This document shows positions 27,201 to 36,062 of a stretch of DNA of 64,000 bases, one piece after another (within the stretch, counting starts at the first letter, position 1; each line of letters opens with the position of its first letter). The notes under the pieces are model-generated. The model was not told the origin of the DNA, made no database searches, and saw only the letters and a list, made by a program, of their open reading frames with translations. A program made the translations under genes and the position numbers. The stretch covers positions 2,266,501-2,330,500 of the forward strand of contig NZ_CP047026.1 of assembly GCF_009796785.1 (NCBI RefSeq), read 5' to 3'. This stretch comes from Polaribacter sp. L3A8. Its GTDB lineage: Bacteria; Bacteroidota; Bacteroidia; Flavobacteriales; Flavobacteriaceae.

Positions 27201-27461
27201 ATTATAAGGTCCACCTAAAGGTAATTGCTGAATTTTATAACCTCCAGATTCATTTGTTATAGTACCTGAGCTAAACCCTGTTGAAATATTTTTAACAATA
27301 ATAGTAGCCCCCATTAGTGGCTCTCCGCTACTATCTTTTATAATACCTCTTATAGAAGCATTGGTTGCTTGCCCAAAAGACTCATGAGCATTTAAAAAAA
27401 ATAAACCAAAAGCCATCATTAAACAAATGGTTATACGAATTTTTACTACTGATAATTTCAT
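24288..27461 (-). CDS. TonB-dependent receptor with carboxypeptidase-like domain (Oar-like)
   Basis: A 1057-residue outer-membrane receptor. The signal peptide (about 1-30, ending ESFGQ) precedes a carboxypeptidase-like domain (about 33-120, SIRGIIKDSSGEPLMGATI), then a plug with NLGGQRRTSTNVTIDGVNF and a large barrel ending VGVRYSFN. The size, the GQGGGSI-like plug loop (QGRQGGGSITSVTKSGTNEF) and the domain order match Oar-like receptors. It is the first gene of an operon with two phosphoesterase lipoproteins (64 bases, then 3 bases apart). In marine Bacteroidota such sets are linked to phosphate-ester uptake; the transported compound is not known. Confidence 0.9.
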   Translation of the reverse strand: MKLSVVKIRITICLMMAFGLFFLNAHESFGQATNASIRGIIKDSSGEPLMGATIIVKNISTGFSSGTITNESGGYKIQQLPLGGPYNVTAKYLGFQDVVKKGFTLNLSDVITIDFLLQESATSLDEIVVSSNSIVKRIQQTGASTKIGAGQIKNLPSEGRNFTRLTSLSPLQGAGSLNLGGQRRTSTNVTIDGVNFRNTLTAGEIGRGPYTISQEAIREFEVSTNDYDVTQGRQGGGSITSVTKSGTNEFEGSAFFYHRADNLQSQYTIQGQKRDADFYNSQSGLSIGGPLIKDKLHFFLVYERQDAGDPQFIANIQNDDDANRLGVSESSLNRFLQIGRDKYGLSNSKQVGQFDRVTEANNLFLRLDWQINDKHRLTFRNLYNKWDNPFSVSDNSNVEVAESYSDFVSHENSMFLSLRSNFSSRVTNEFKVQYQRAERIFSPNSELPSQNIPRAIVQVASVLPNGNTSSKSIQLGGQRFTPETNLENQIQLSNTTYINVGKFNFTLGTDNLITSLETQLSNEQNGRFFFDSLDDFDNLNPSRYAREVPLQGSTLVKQTVLDLSFFGQVEFDINPNLNFAGGIRYDATAFVDAAEFNPLVYQELGIRTDEKPEDFDNIQPRFQLTWNIKGNDTDILKIGGGVFTSQPHYYAQVNNIQNSGTLLGAIDVTGADVPTPDFIGYRNDPSTVPGVPAGVTPFSTINAVSPDFEVPTIYKANINYTHFFGDRYSLGVNAVFSHTKNNYVYQETNLVAEPYFVTPQGREVFVPANTIAENGRADWTKSRVSDLVGRTLVLNSDGILDNLALVVEGSAKIGEDGYVNASFTVNQSKDNSSYNCCVANTSTFLPVSGDPRDLNYGYSDNHFDTKIVVNGASPTWKGFTLGATIVGTGGTRYSLKSGGGRSANGDFNLSNEIAYVFDPSDANTPQYIKDSYNEVLNDPETSEGFKEYLKESFGGFAERNGGKNPFSATVDLRLQKKFNLSNDKHSLELSADVFNFMNLLNKEWGRSHNFGNRDFMNINGFDQATSSYEYNVQTGAGTELINGTPWRLQVGVRYSFN

Positions 27462-27775
27462 AAGATATGTTAGTTTTAATAAGTACCAAAACTAGACTTG
27501 GATACTCAGCTACCTATGTTAAATATTAACATTGATACAGATTTAATCTTAATTTAAACCTTTGTTAATATTCAAAAAGGCAATCCTCATCACTTTTATT
27601 TAAATTGTAGAACCCTTAAAACAAAGAATAACAACAACTAACAATCTAATTCCTTTCTATTCAATTAATTTTATATGTTAATAAAAAGATCTCCGTATTT
27701 CATTATTTTTAAATAACAAACCTTTAATTTTACAGTCCGTAAATCACCAATAACTCATTATACAAAAAATCATTT
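27462..27775. promoter_or_regulatory. Divergent intergenic region, TonB receptor / dnaE
   Basis: These 314 bases are very AT-rich and hold the two divergent promoters. A TAGTTTTG element on the minus strand (27487-27494) could serve the TonB receptor; no clear element was found for dnaE (nearest TAATTTTA at 27724-27731). No RNA gene or pho-box-like direct repeat was recognised. Confidence 0.4.
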
Positions 27776-30700
27776 ATGTACTTAATTTTTGATACAGAAA
27801 CTACTGGTTTACCTAAAAGTTGGAACGCGCCAATTACCGATACAGACAACTGGCCTCGATGTATACAAATTGCATGGCAATTGCATGATGAGATGGGTAA
27901 CGTATTAGAAAACAACGACTTTCTAATAAAACCAGACAACTTTAACATCCCTTACGATGCAGAAAGAATTCACGGAATTTCTACGGAATTAGCTGCAGAA
28001 CAAGGAATTTCTTTAAACGAAGGTTTGGTTTTGTTTAATGAAGCATTAGAGAAAACGAAATTTATTGTTGGTCAGAATTTAAATTTCGACCTTAATATTA
28101 TGGGATGTGAATTCCATAGATTAGGTGTAGAAAACAAGATGCTTTCGCTACCTGTCTTAGATACTTGTACAGAGAAAACAGCTACCATGTGTCAGATTCC
28201 TGGTGGTCGTGGTGGTAAATTTAAATTACCAACCTTAACAGAATTACACAATCATTTATTTGGTGTTGGTTTTGGCGATGCCCATAATGCAACTGCCGAT
28301 GTTGAGGCTACCACACGTTGCTTTTTAGAGTTAATTCGTATTAGAGAATATACCAAAGAACAATTAGACGTTGATGATGATTATTTTACCAATTTCTCGG
28401 AAGCAAACCCAAAACCTATCCAGGTAATTGGTTTAAAACACATCAACCTTAAAAAGGAAAGCGATCTAATTCGCCAACGTTTAGAGAAGTTAAAGGGTAC
28501 TGCAGAAACTAAATCTACATCAGATGGTTTAGCAGAATTAGAAAACGTACAATTTTCGCATTTACACAATCACACACAATACTCTGTTTTACAATCTACC
28601 ATGCAATTGGGTAATATTGTAAACGCTGCTGCAAAAGACAATATGCCTGCGGTTGCCATGACAGATACTGCAAATATGATGGGCGCTTTTCACTTTGTGA
28701 ACGCCGTTTTAAATCATAATAAAAACGCGGCAACACCAATGAAACCGATTATTGGTTGTGAGTTTAATATTTGTGAAGATCATAAAAACAAATCGCAAAA
28801 AGACAATGGGTATCAGGTTGTTTTATTAGCAAAAAATAAAAATGGCTACCACAATTTAGCAAAAATGTCTTCTGCTGCCTTTGTAGACGGTTTTTACTAC
28901 GTACCAAGAATTGATAAAGAACTTGTAGAAAGATACAAAGAAGATATTATTGTTTTAACGGGTAATTTATATGGAGAAGTACCTAGTAAAATTTTAAATC
29001 TTGGAGAAAAACAAGCTGAAGATGCCTTAATTTGGTGGAAAGAACAATTTAAAGACGACTTATATATTGAGTTGATGCGTCATGATCAACAAGATGAAAA
29101 AATTGTAAATGAAACTTTATTAAAGTTTTCTAAAAAACACGACGTTAAAATTATTGCAACCAACAATACGTTTTACTTAGAAAAAAAGGATGCAAATGCG
29201 CATGATATTTTATTATGTGTAAAAGATGGCGAAAAGCAATCTACACCTATTGGTAAAGGGCGTGGTTACAGATATGGTTTGCCAAACGATGAGTATTATT
29301 TTAAGTCTACCGACGAAATGAAAACGTTGTTTGCAGATATTCCTGAAGCAATTAGCAACATACAAGAAATTGTAGACAAAGTAGAAATATTTACACTTGC
29401 AAGAGACGTTTTATTACCTGCCTTTAATATTGGTGATGAGTTTAAAGATCCAGCTGATGAAGAAGATGGAGGAAAACGTGGAGAGAATAACTTTCTAAAA
29501 CACTTAACTTTCGAAGGTGCAAAAAAACGATATGGCGAGATTACCGAATCTATTAAAGAACGTTTAGATTTTGAATTATCCGTTATTGAAAAAACGGGCT
29601 ATCCTGGGTATTTCTTAATTGTAGAAGATTTTATTAGAGAAGCTAGAAAAATGGATGTTGCCGTTGGTCCTGGGCGTGGTTCTGCAGCAGGTTCTGTGGT
29701 TGCCTATTGTCTTTGGATTACAAATATTGATCCAATAAAATACGATCTACTTTTTGAGCGCTTCTTAAATCCGGAACGTGTATCCATGCCCGATATTGAT
29801 ATTGATTTTGATGATGAAGGGCGTGGTAGAGTAATGGATTATGTAATTGATAAATATGGCGCAAACCAAGTTGCACAGATTATTACATACGGAACCATGG
29901 CGGCAAAATCTTCTATTAGAGATACTGCCAGAGTTTTAGATTTACCGCTTTTTGAAGCCGATAGAATTGCAAAATTAATTCCGGGAATTAAGCTAAAAAA
30001 TATTTTTGGTGATGATGCTAAAAGTAAAGGTAAGGTTGATGCTTTAAGAGCAGAAGAAAAACAATTAGTAGAAGAACTTAAACAAATGTCTTACGGAAAC
30101 GATTTGGTTTCCGAAACGATAAACAAAGCCACTATTTTAGAAGGTTCTGTTAGAAACACTGGTATTCACGCCTGTGGGGTTATTATTACACCTGGTGATA
30201 TTACCAATTATGTACCGGTTGCTTTGGCTAAAGATTCCGACATGTACGTTACCCAATTTGATAACTCTGTTGTAGAAGATGCAGGTTTATTAAAAATGGA
30301 TTTCTTGGGATTAAAAACGCTGACTTTAATTAAAGACACCGTTAAAATTGTAAAAGCAAGACACAATATTCTATTAGATCCAGAAACGTTTCCTTTAGAT
30401 GATGTAAAAACTTATGAGCTTTTCCAGAAAGGAGAAACGGTAGGAATTTTTCAATATGAATCTCCAGGAATGCAAAAACACATGCGCTCTTTAAAACCAA
30501 CCGTTTTTGCCGATTTAATTGCCATGAATGCCTTGTACAGACCTGGACCGATGGAATACATTCCGTCTTTTATTAATAGAAAACACGGTACAGAAGATAT
30601 TGAGTATGATTTACCTGCCATGGAAGAATATCTGGCAGAAACCTACGGAATTACAGTGTACCAAGAGCAAGTAATGTTACTCTCGCAAAAGTTAGCAGAC

Positions 30701-32116
30701 TTTACCAAAGGTGAAGCCGATGTTTTACGTAAAGCGATGGGTAAAAAGCAAATTGCGGTGCTAGATAAAATGAAACCAAAATTTGTAGAACAAGCAGCTG
30801 CAAAAGGACACGATCCAGAAAAATTAGAAAAAATTTGGAAAGATTGGGAAGCCTTTGCAAGTTACGCATTTAACAAATCTCACTCTACGTGTTATGCGTG
30901 GATCGCATATCAAACAGCCTATTTAAAAGCCCATTATCCTGCAGAATATATGGCTTCTGTACTTTCTAATAATATGAAAGATATTAAAGCTGTTTCTTTC
31001 TTTATGGAAGAATGTAAACGAATGGAACTGCAAGTTTTTGGTCCTGATTTAAATGAATCATTTTTAAAATTCTCTGTAAATAATGAAGGCGCTGTTCGTT
31101 TTGGAATGGCAGCCGTAAAAGGTGTTGGAGCCGGAGCAGTTAGAGCTATTATTCAAGAAAGGGAAGAAAACGGAAATTACAATTCAATTTTTGATTTAGC
31201 AAAACGGGTAGATTTAAGAGCTGCAAATAAAAAATCTTTTGATAGCTTGATAAAAGCAGGTGCTTTCGATTCTTTTACAGACACACACAGAGCACAATAT
31301 TTTGACACCGATGAAAAAGGGATGACTTTTTTAGAACGTGCCATGAAATTTGGTAGTAAATATCAAGAAAACGAAAATTCTGCACAAGTTTCTATGTTTG
31401 GAGAAGCTTCTACAGTTCAATTTCCAGAACCAGACATTCCACAATGTGAAACTTGGGGAACCATGGAATTATTACAACAAGAAAAAGAAGTTATCGGTAT
31501 TTATATTTCTGCACATCCTTTAGATGATTTTAAAAACGAATTAAAATTTTGTAACGCTTCTTTAAAGTATTTTAAAGCAGATCTAGCAAAATTTGTAAAC
31601 ATGAATTTAGCTTTTGCTGGTATTGTTACCGATGTACAACACAGAGTTTCTAAAGCGGGAAAAGGTTGGGCTATGTTTACAGTAGAAGATTATGGAGATA
31701 ACCATGAGTTTAGAATTTTTGGGGAAGATTACCTAAGAATGCAACACTTCTTGGTGCCTAATCAATTTCTATTTATAAGATCTACGGTTCAGCCAGGTTG
31801 GACTAATAAAGAAACAGGTGTAGCCGGAGAACCAAGATTAAAGTTTACAGAAATGAAATTATTACATGATATTATGGATGAACTCTGTAAAAAAGTAACG
31901 ATTCAAATTCCATTAAACGAAATTAAAGAAGACACTATTTTAAATTTAGAATCTATTTTAAAACACAGTCCAGGTAAACAAGGTTTAAATTTTACTATTT
32001 GGGATGAAAAAGAAAAATTAGAAATTAGTTTACCAAGTAGAAATACCAAGGTTCATATTAGTAATGAATTATTGGCAACTTTAGATAAGCAACAAATTGC
32101 TTATAAGTTAAATTAA
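27776..32116 (+). CDS. dnaE: DNA polymerase III alpha subunit with N-terminal DnaQ-like exonuclease
   Basis: The replicative polymerase, 1446 residues, about 280 longer than E. coli DnaE because a DEDD exonuclease is fused at the N-terminus (about 1-190; FDTETTGLP with Asp7 and Glu9, HNATADVEAT near the end). A PHP domain begins near 258 (H264-N-H266); the usual His of TDHGN is replaced by Thr298, and the later HLxLLAKN His is missing, so the PHP metal site looks degraded. The polymerase has Asp673/Asp675 in PDIDIDFDD and YRPGPMEYIPSF. QVSMF at about 1204 resembles a beta-clamp motif, followed by an OB-fold. It is unlike PolC, in which the exonuclease is inserted in the PHP domain. Confidence 0.95.
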   Translation: MYLIFDTETTGLPKSWNAPITDTDNWPRCIQIAWQLHDEMGNVLENNDFLIKPDNFNIPYDAERIHGISTELAAEQGISLNEGLVLFNEALEKTKFIVGQNLNFDLNIMGCEFHRLGVENKMLSLPVLDTCTEKTATMCQIPGGRGGKFKLPTLTELHNHLFGVGFGDAHNATADVEATTRCFLELIRIREYTKEQLDVDDDYFTNFSEANPKPIQVIGLKHINLKKESDLIRQRLEKLKGTAETKSTSDGLAELENVQFSHLHNHTQYSVLQSTMQLGNIVNAAAKDNMPAVAMTDTANMMGAFHFVNAVLNHNKNAATPMKPIIGCEFNICEDHKNKSQKDNGYQVVLLAKNKNGYHNLAKMSSAAFVDGFYYVPRIDKELVERYKEDIIVLTGNLYGEVPSKILNLGEKQAEDALIWWKEQFKDDLYIELMRHDQQDEKIVNETLLKFSKKHDVKIIATNNTFYLEKKDANAHDILLCVKDGEKQSTPIGKGRGYRYGLPNDEYYFKSTDEMKTLFADIPEAISNIQEIVDKVEIFTLARDVLLPAFNIGDEFKDPADEEDGGKRGENNFLKHLTFEGAKKRYGEITESIKERLDFELSVIEKTGYPGYFLIVEDFIREARKMDVAVGPGRGSAAGSVVAYCLWITNIDPIKYDLLFERFLNPERVSMPDIDIDFDDEGRGRVMDYVIDKYGANQVAQIITYGTMAAKSSIRDTARVLDLPLFEADRIAKLIPGIKLKNIFGDDAKSKGKVDALRAEEKQLVEELKQMSYGNDLVSETINKATILEGSVRNTGIHACGVIITPGDITNYVPVALAKDSDMYVTQFDNSVVEDAGLLKMDFLGLKTLTLIKDTVKIVKARHNILLDPETFPLDDVKTYELFQKGETVGIFQYESPGMQKHMRSLKPTVFADLIAMNALYRPGPMEYIPSFINRKHGTEDIEYDLPAMEEYLAETYGITVYQEQVMLLSQKLADFTKGEADVLRKAMGKKQIAVLDKMKPKFVEQAAAKGHDPEKLEKIWKDWEAFASYAFNKSHSTCYAWIAYQTAYLKAHYPAEYMASVLSNNMKDIKAVSFFMEECKRMELQVFGPDLNESFLKFSVNNEGAVRFGMAAVKGVGAGAVRAIIQEREENGNYNSIFDLAKRVDLRAANKKSFDSLIKAGAFDSFTDTHRAQYFDTDEKGMTFLERAMKFGSKYQENENSAQVSMFGEASTVQFPEPDIPQCETWGTMELLQQEKEVIGIYISAHPLDDFKNELKFCNASLKYFKADLAKFVNMNLAFAGIVTDVQHRVSKAGKGWAMFTVEDYGDNHEFRIFGEDYLRMQHFLVPNQFLFIRSTVQPGWTNKETGVAGEPRLKFTEMKLLHDIMDELCKKVTIQIPLNEIKEDTILNLESILKHSPGKQGLNFTIWDEKEKLEISLPSRNTKVHISNELLATLDKQQIAYKLN

Positions 32117-32170
32117 TTCTAATTAACAGAATAAAACAAAAAAGAGGCATCATAAAGAAATATTATTACT

Positions 32171-32178
32171 TAATTTTG
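32171..32178 (+). promoter_or_regulatory. Bacteroidota -7 element (TAATTTTG)
   Basis: TAATTTTG matches TAnnTTTG, 20 bases before the lactone oxidase ATG. No TTG is found at -33, so the element may be weak or need an activator. Confidence 0.35.
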
Positions 32179-32198
32179 TTTAATCTTTTAAAAAATAA

Positions 32199-33512
32199 AT
32201 GAAACAAAGTAAAAACGGTGTTTGGGTAAGTTGGAACGAAAATATAACCAATAATTACAAATCTCTTTATAAAATTACTTCCGAAGAGGAATTACAAGAA
32301 GTTGTAAAAAAATCTGAAAAAATAAGAATTTTTGGTAATAAACAATCTTCTTCTAATATTGCTTCTGGTACAGAAACTTTAATAGACATTAAAGAGTATA
32401 ACAAAATTTTATCTTACAATGATATCGCACAAACAATTACTGTTCAGTCTGGTATTATTTTAGGAGATTTAATAGAAGCTGTAGAAGCAAAAGGCTGGTG
32501 TATTCCTTGTTTGCCAGATATTAACACAATTACCATTGGTGGTGCTTTAGCTACGGGAACACATGGTACAAGTGGAAAATTACTATCCGAGTACATTACA
32601 AAATGCAACCTTATTTTAGCTGATGGTTCTATTCGTAAAATAACAGACAAAGACGAATTAATGGATGCCGTTAGAGTATCTCTAGGGGTTTTAGGTATAT
32701 TCTCTGAAATTACTTTTAAATGCGAACCTATTTATACTTTACACGTAAAAGAAGGACCAGAAGATGATAGTGTTTGGTTACCTAAAATTGAAGAGCGTTT
32801 AAAAAAACACGATTTCTTAAGAATTTTATGGCTTCCTCATACAGACAAAGGATATGTAATTACAGGAGATAAAATAGACCCAAATACAGAAATTACAGAA
32901 GATTTAGGTCCAAAATATTTAAAACATAGAAGAACTGCTTCTAAAATATTGTATAAATATTCTCACGTTTTTCCTTGGATAACAGCCATTGCAAACAAAC
33001 TTTTATACAGAGGCTTCTTTAGCTCTACTAAAGAACACAAAGGCTCCTTATACCAAGCAACGGTTACAAAATCTAGAGGTTCTACTTTAGAACTGGCAGA
33101 ATGGACCATTGGTTTAGATGTTTTTCCTACAGTTTTTGAAGAACTAAAAGCAGAAATAAATAAGTGGAGCAACAAATCTTTTATTCATATTCCTATGGAT
33201 GTTCGTTTTGTATATAAAGACAAAACCTGGTTAAGTTATGCCTATGGTAAAGATACGGTTACAATGGGCTGCGTTTCTAGAAATGCAGCTACTGCAGATA
33301 CGTATGAAGCTTTTAAAAGCATTGAAAAAATATTCTTAAAATACGGAGGAAAACCGCATTGGGCAAAACGTTTTACAGCAAAAGATGCTGAGCTATCTAA
33401 AGTCTATACTAAATGGGAAGATTTTAAATATTTGAGAAGAAAATTAGATCCAACCAATAAATTTTTAAATCCGTATTTAACGGAAATATTCAACGAAAAA
33501 ACAATTAAATAA
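32199..33512 (+). CDS. FAD-linked oxidase, D-arabinono-1,4-lactone / L-gulonolactone oxidase type
   Basis: A 437-residue flavoenzyme of the aldonolactone oxidase family. The N-terminal FAD-binding (PCMH) half has TITVQSGIILGDLIEAVEAKGW and PDINTITIGGALATGTHGTS. The C-terminal ALO half has HIPMDVRFVYKD and GGKPHWAKRFTAKD, the family's conserved substrate-side motif. No signal peptide is present. Related enzymes oxidise sugar lactones or sugar alcohols; the bacterial substrate is often unclear. The stop codon overlaps the start of the next gene (TAATG), so the two are translationally coupled, which suggests a sugar-related pathway with the HAD phosphatase. Confidence 0.87.
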   Translation: MKQSKNGVWVSWNENITNNYKSLYKITSEEELQEVVKKSEKIRIFGNKQSSSNIASGTETLIDIKEYNKILSYNDIAQTITVQSGIILGDLIEAVEAKGWCIPCLPDINTITIGGALATGTHGTSGKLLSEYITKCNLILADGSIRKITDKDELMDAVRVSLGVLGIFSEITFKCEPIYTLHVKEGPEDDSVWLPKIEERLKKHDFLRILWLPHTDKGYVITGDKIDPNTEITEDLGPKYLKHRRTASKILYKYSHVFPWITAIANKLLYRGFFSSTKEHKGSLYQATVTKSRGSTLELAEWTIGLDVFPTVFEELKAEINKWSNKSFIHIPMDVRFVYKDKTWLSYAYGKDTVTMGCVSRNAATADTYEAFKSIEKIFLKYGGKPHWAKRFTAKDAELSKVYTKWEDFKYLRRKLDPTNKFLNPYLTEIFNEKTIK

Positions 33513-34171
33513 TGACAAACCCTAAAGGATTTTTATTTGATTTTGACGGCGTAATTGTAAACAGTTTCGAAAGTCATTATTCTGCTTGGACCTCTGCTTT
33601 TAAAGAATTATTCAACAAAGAAATAGCTCCGTTTCCAAAAACTCATGCAGGGAAATCTCCAATGATTATTGCAGAATATTATTGCAGCGTAATTTGTGAA
33701 GAAAAACGCACAGAAGAATTATTTTTTCTAAAAGATAAACATTTAGACAAATACTTTACAGTACCTAAATTATTACCTGGTGTTAGAGAATTTACCGAAC
33801 TTTTAACCAAAGAAAAAATACCTTACGGAATTGCAAGTAACGCTACAAAACAGTTTTTAAAAAACAGTGTTCATCACTTAAATTTAAATTTTCCAACAGT
33901 ATTTGGTGTGCAAGATTACGTGAAACCAAAACCAGCACCTGAAGCTTATATTTTACTTGCAGAAACTTTAGGTTTTAAAGAAAGTGATTTTAAAGATATT
34001 TGGGTTTTTGAAGATAGTTTAACAGGAACAAAAGCAGCAAAAGCAGCAGGAATGGTTGCTATCGGAATTACCACACAATATACTGATGAAGAACTAAAAG
34101 AAGCAGGAAGTGTTTTAGTTTTCCCTACATTGTTGGAAGCTTATGAGTATTTGACAAAATACTATTTTTAG
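33512..34171 (+). CDS. HAD-superfamily hydrolase, beta-phosphoglucomutase-like
   Basis: A 219-residue cytoplasmic HAD phosphatase. Motif I is FDFDGVIVNSFESH (nucleophile Asp and acid/base Asp), motif II is GIASNATKQF, motif III is KPKPAPEAY and motif IV is FEDSLTGTKAAKAAGM. The helical cap between motifs I and II is the C1 type, as in beta-phosphoglucomutase and sugar phosphatases. The ATG overlaps the preceding stop by one base. Substrate is probably a sugar phosphate, given the coupled lactone oxidase, but this is inference. Confidence 0.88.
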   Translation: MTNPKGFLFDFDGVIVNSFESHYSAWTSAFKELFNKEIAPFPKTHAGKSPMIIAEYYCSVICEEKRTEELFFLKDKHLDKYFTVPKLLPGVREFTELLTKEKIPYGIASNATKQFLKNSVHHLNLNFPTVFGVQDYVKPKPAPEAYILLAETLGFKESDFKDIWVFEDSLTGTKAAKAAGMVAIGITTQYTDEELKEAGSVLVFPTLLEAYEYLTKYYF

Positions 34172-34220
34172 AATTAGGTAACTTTCACAAAAGTAACAAG
34201 TTTGAAAGTTCTAAGTACAG

Positions 34221-34313
34221 TTTGTCATTTCGACCGGAGAGAGAAACCTCATAAAACACTAAGTTTTGTATGATCACTGTTATGTGACTTCTCATAACTT
34301 CGAAGTGACAAAT
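34221..34313. repeat. Dispersed palindromic repeat, GTCATTTCGAC variant
   Basis: Arms starting TTTGTCATTTCGAC and ending CTTCGAAGTGACAAA flank an AGAGAGAAACCTC/ACTTCTCAT inner pair. A related CGACGAAGGAGAAATCAC segment is found at 44898-44915. It fills the gap between the convergent HAD and gldA genes. Confidence 0.6.
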
Positions 34314-34346
34314 TTTATACTTTATCGATATATAGCGCTTAAAAAC

Positions 34347-35240
34347 CTAAGCCGTTACTTCTCTAAAAAGCGTTTCTAAGTTTTTATTCTGTGTATTTAA
34401 GCTCAAAATTTTCAGGCCATTTTCTTGAGCAAAATCAAACACTTTAGAACGCATATCTTCTTCACTTTCAAAAGTGATATACCAAGTATTGTCGTAATTG
34501 TTTTTGTAAGAAACTACGTTTTTTAATCTTTTTATAAACTGTTCTTCAATTTTATAATCGAAAGTAACTTCTATTACTTGTTGATTATTTTCTTTGAGAT
34601 CTGCTAGTTTTTTATCAACCAGAATTTCTCCTTTTTTAATGATAATTACTCGATCGCAAACCGCTTCTACTTCTTGCATAATATGCGTAGAAAACAACAC
34701 TGTTTTTTCTTTACCTAATTCTTTAATTAGTTCTCTAATTTCTACCAGTTGGTTTGGGTCTAAACCTGTAGTAGGTTCGTCTAAAATTAACACTTTTGGG
34801 TTATGTAAAATAGCTGCTGCCAAACCTACTCTTTGCTGATATCCTTTAGATAATTGATTGATTTTTTTATGTGCCTCAGCAGTTAATCCTACTTTTTCGA
34901 TACAAATTTCTATTTGGTTTTTATCAACCTTAAAAATGGAGGTATGAAATTGTAAATATTCTCGCACATACATATCTGCATACAATGGGTTATGTTCTGG
35001 TAAATAACCAATTGTTTTTTGTGCTGCCAATGGATTTTGTAACACATCTATTTCATCAACAAAAACTTCTCCTTCATTTGGTTTAATAAAGCCGGTTAAG
35101 ATTTTCATCATTGTAGATTTCCCTGCTCCATTTGGACCTAAAAAACCAATTATTTGACCTTTATCCGCAGAAAAAGAAACATTGTTTAATGCATTTTGAG
35201 TTTTATAAATTTTAGAAACGGATGTTACTTTTATAGACAT
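34347..35240 (-). CDS. gldA: Gliding-motility ABC transporter ATP-binding subunit GldA
   Basis: A 297-residue ABC ATPase. Walker A is GPNGAGKST (about 35-43), the Q-loop lies near GYLPEHNPLYADMYVREYL, the signature is LSKGYQQRVGLAAA, and Walker B is VLILDEPTTGLDPNQL, followed by the switch His in FSTHIMQEVE. The sequence and length match GldA, which with GldF and GldG is needed for gliding in Flavobacterium johnsoniae. The gldF/gldG permease genes are not in this window, which is common since gldA often stands apart. It ends next to a dispersed repeat. No other gld genes are nearby. Confidence 0.87.
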   Translation of the reverse strand: MSIKVTSVSKIYKTQNALNNVSFSADKGQIIGFLGPNGAGKSTMMKILTGFIKPNEGEVFVDEIDVLQNPLAAQKTIGYLPEHNPLYADMYVREYLQFHTSIFKVDKNQIEICIEKVGLTAEAHKKINQLSKGYQQRVGLAAAILHNPKVLILDEPTTGLDPNQLVEIRELIKELGKEKTVLFSTHIMQEVEAVCDRVIIIKKGEILVDKKLADLKENNQQVIEVTFDYKIEEQFIKRLKNVVSYKNNYDNTWYITFESEEDMRSKVFDFAQENGLKILSLNTQNKNLETLFREVTA

Positions 35241-35287
35241 CTTACAAATGTAATTTGATTTAATTTAAAAACGAAAAGATTCGTTTT

Positions 35288-36058
35288 TTAGTTTGCTACA
35301 ACACCTTTAATTTGTCTAATTTTCCTAACATTTTTCATTCTAGACCAGGCTATTTTATGTCTCTTTTTATAAAAATACAAACAACCTAAATCTAAACCAA
35401 AATAGAAAAAACTAATGCCACTTGGCGGATTTGCACTTGGTAAAAATGATATTTTATTCCAAGCTGTTGTTGGCCACCACCAACACTCATAGCTGGTACC
35501 TATAATTTCTAAATAAGCAACGGCTAAAAACATGGTTAAATAAAACAAACGTTCTCTTGGTCTTTTACTTAAAAAATATAACATTAAAGCAGATAGCACA
35601 AAGCCAAAAACATCATTTTTCAAGATTAAAAAGGCAGTTGTATATACAATTACAAGAACAGTAAAAACCTTTTCTAATAATTTTACATTATTTTTTGCAT
35701 ACGCTGTTTTTGTAAAATACAATACACCAGCATAGACCAAAGCATGCCCCATAGGTATGTAATGTGGTATGTTTTCTAAGCGATAGGTGTACATGCCCAT
35801 CCCTAAAGAAAAACCGTACTCGCCTGCAATAGCAATCAATACTGCATACACCATTTGTTCTCTAATTCTTGGATTTACTTTAAAAAGTGTAATTGAGAAA
35901 ATTACAACCATTATTAGATTGGCTAACCATTGTAAGTCTTGATAGCCTTCTGCTACAGTAACGCTATCTAAAAATAACCCTAGAAAGATATAGAGAAATA
36001 AAATTCCCAAAGTCTTTAAAAATGCAGGTAAAAAAGTTTTAGTTGTTGATACACTCAT
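35288..36058 (-). CDS. Polytopic membrane protein of unknown function
   Basis: A 256-residue integral membrane protein with about seven hydrophobic segments. I do not recognise the family with confidence. Notable conserved-looking stretches are EYGFSLGMGMYTYRLENIP, PMGHALVYAGVLYF, and ECWWWPTTAW followed by FLPSANPPSGISFFYFGLDL, rich in aromatic and polar residues that could line a membrane active site. The Glu/Gly/Tyr/Pro spacing in the first stretch is a little like carotenoid-hydratase (CruF-type) proteins, a weak resemblance only. It starts 5 bases after the geranylgeranyl-reductase-like gene, so a shared role in isoprenoid or lipid metabolism is plausible. Confidence 0.6.
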   Translation of the reverse strand: MSVSTTKTFLPAFLKTLGILFLYIFLGLFLDSVTVAEGYQDLQWLANLIMVVIFSITLFKVNPRIREQMVYAVLIAIAGEYGFSLGMGMYTYRLENIPHYIPMGHALVYAGVLYFTKTAYAKNNVKLLEKVFTVLVIVYTTAFLILKNDVFGFVLSALMLYFLSKRPRERLFYLTMFLAVAYLEIIGTSYECWWWPTTAWNKISFLPSANPPSGISFFYFGLDLGCLYFYKKRHKIAWSRMKNVRKIRQIKGVVAN

Positions 36059-36062
36059 ACTT

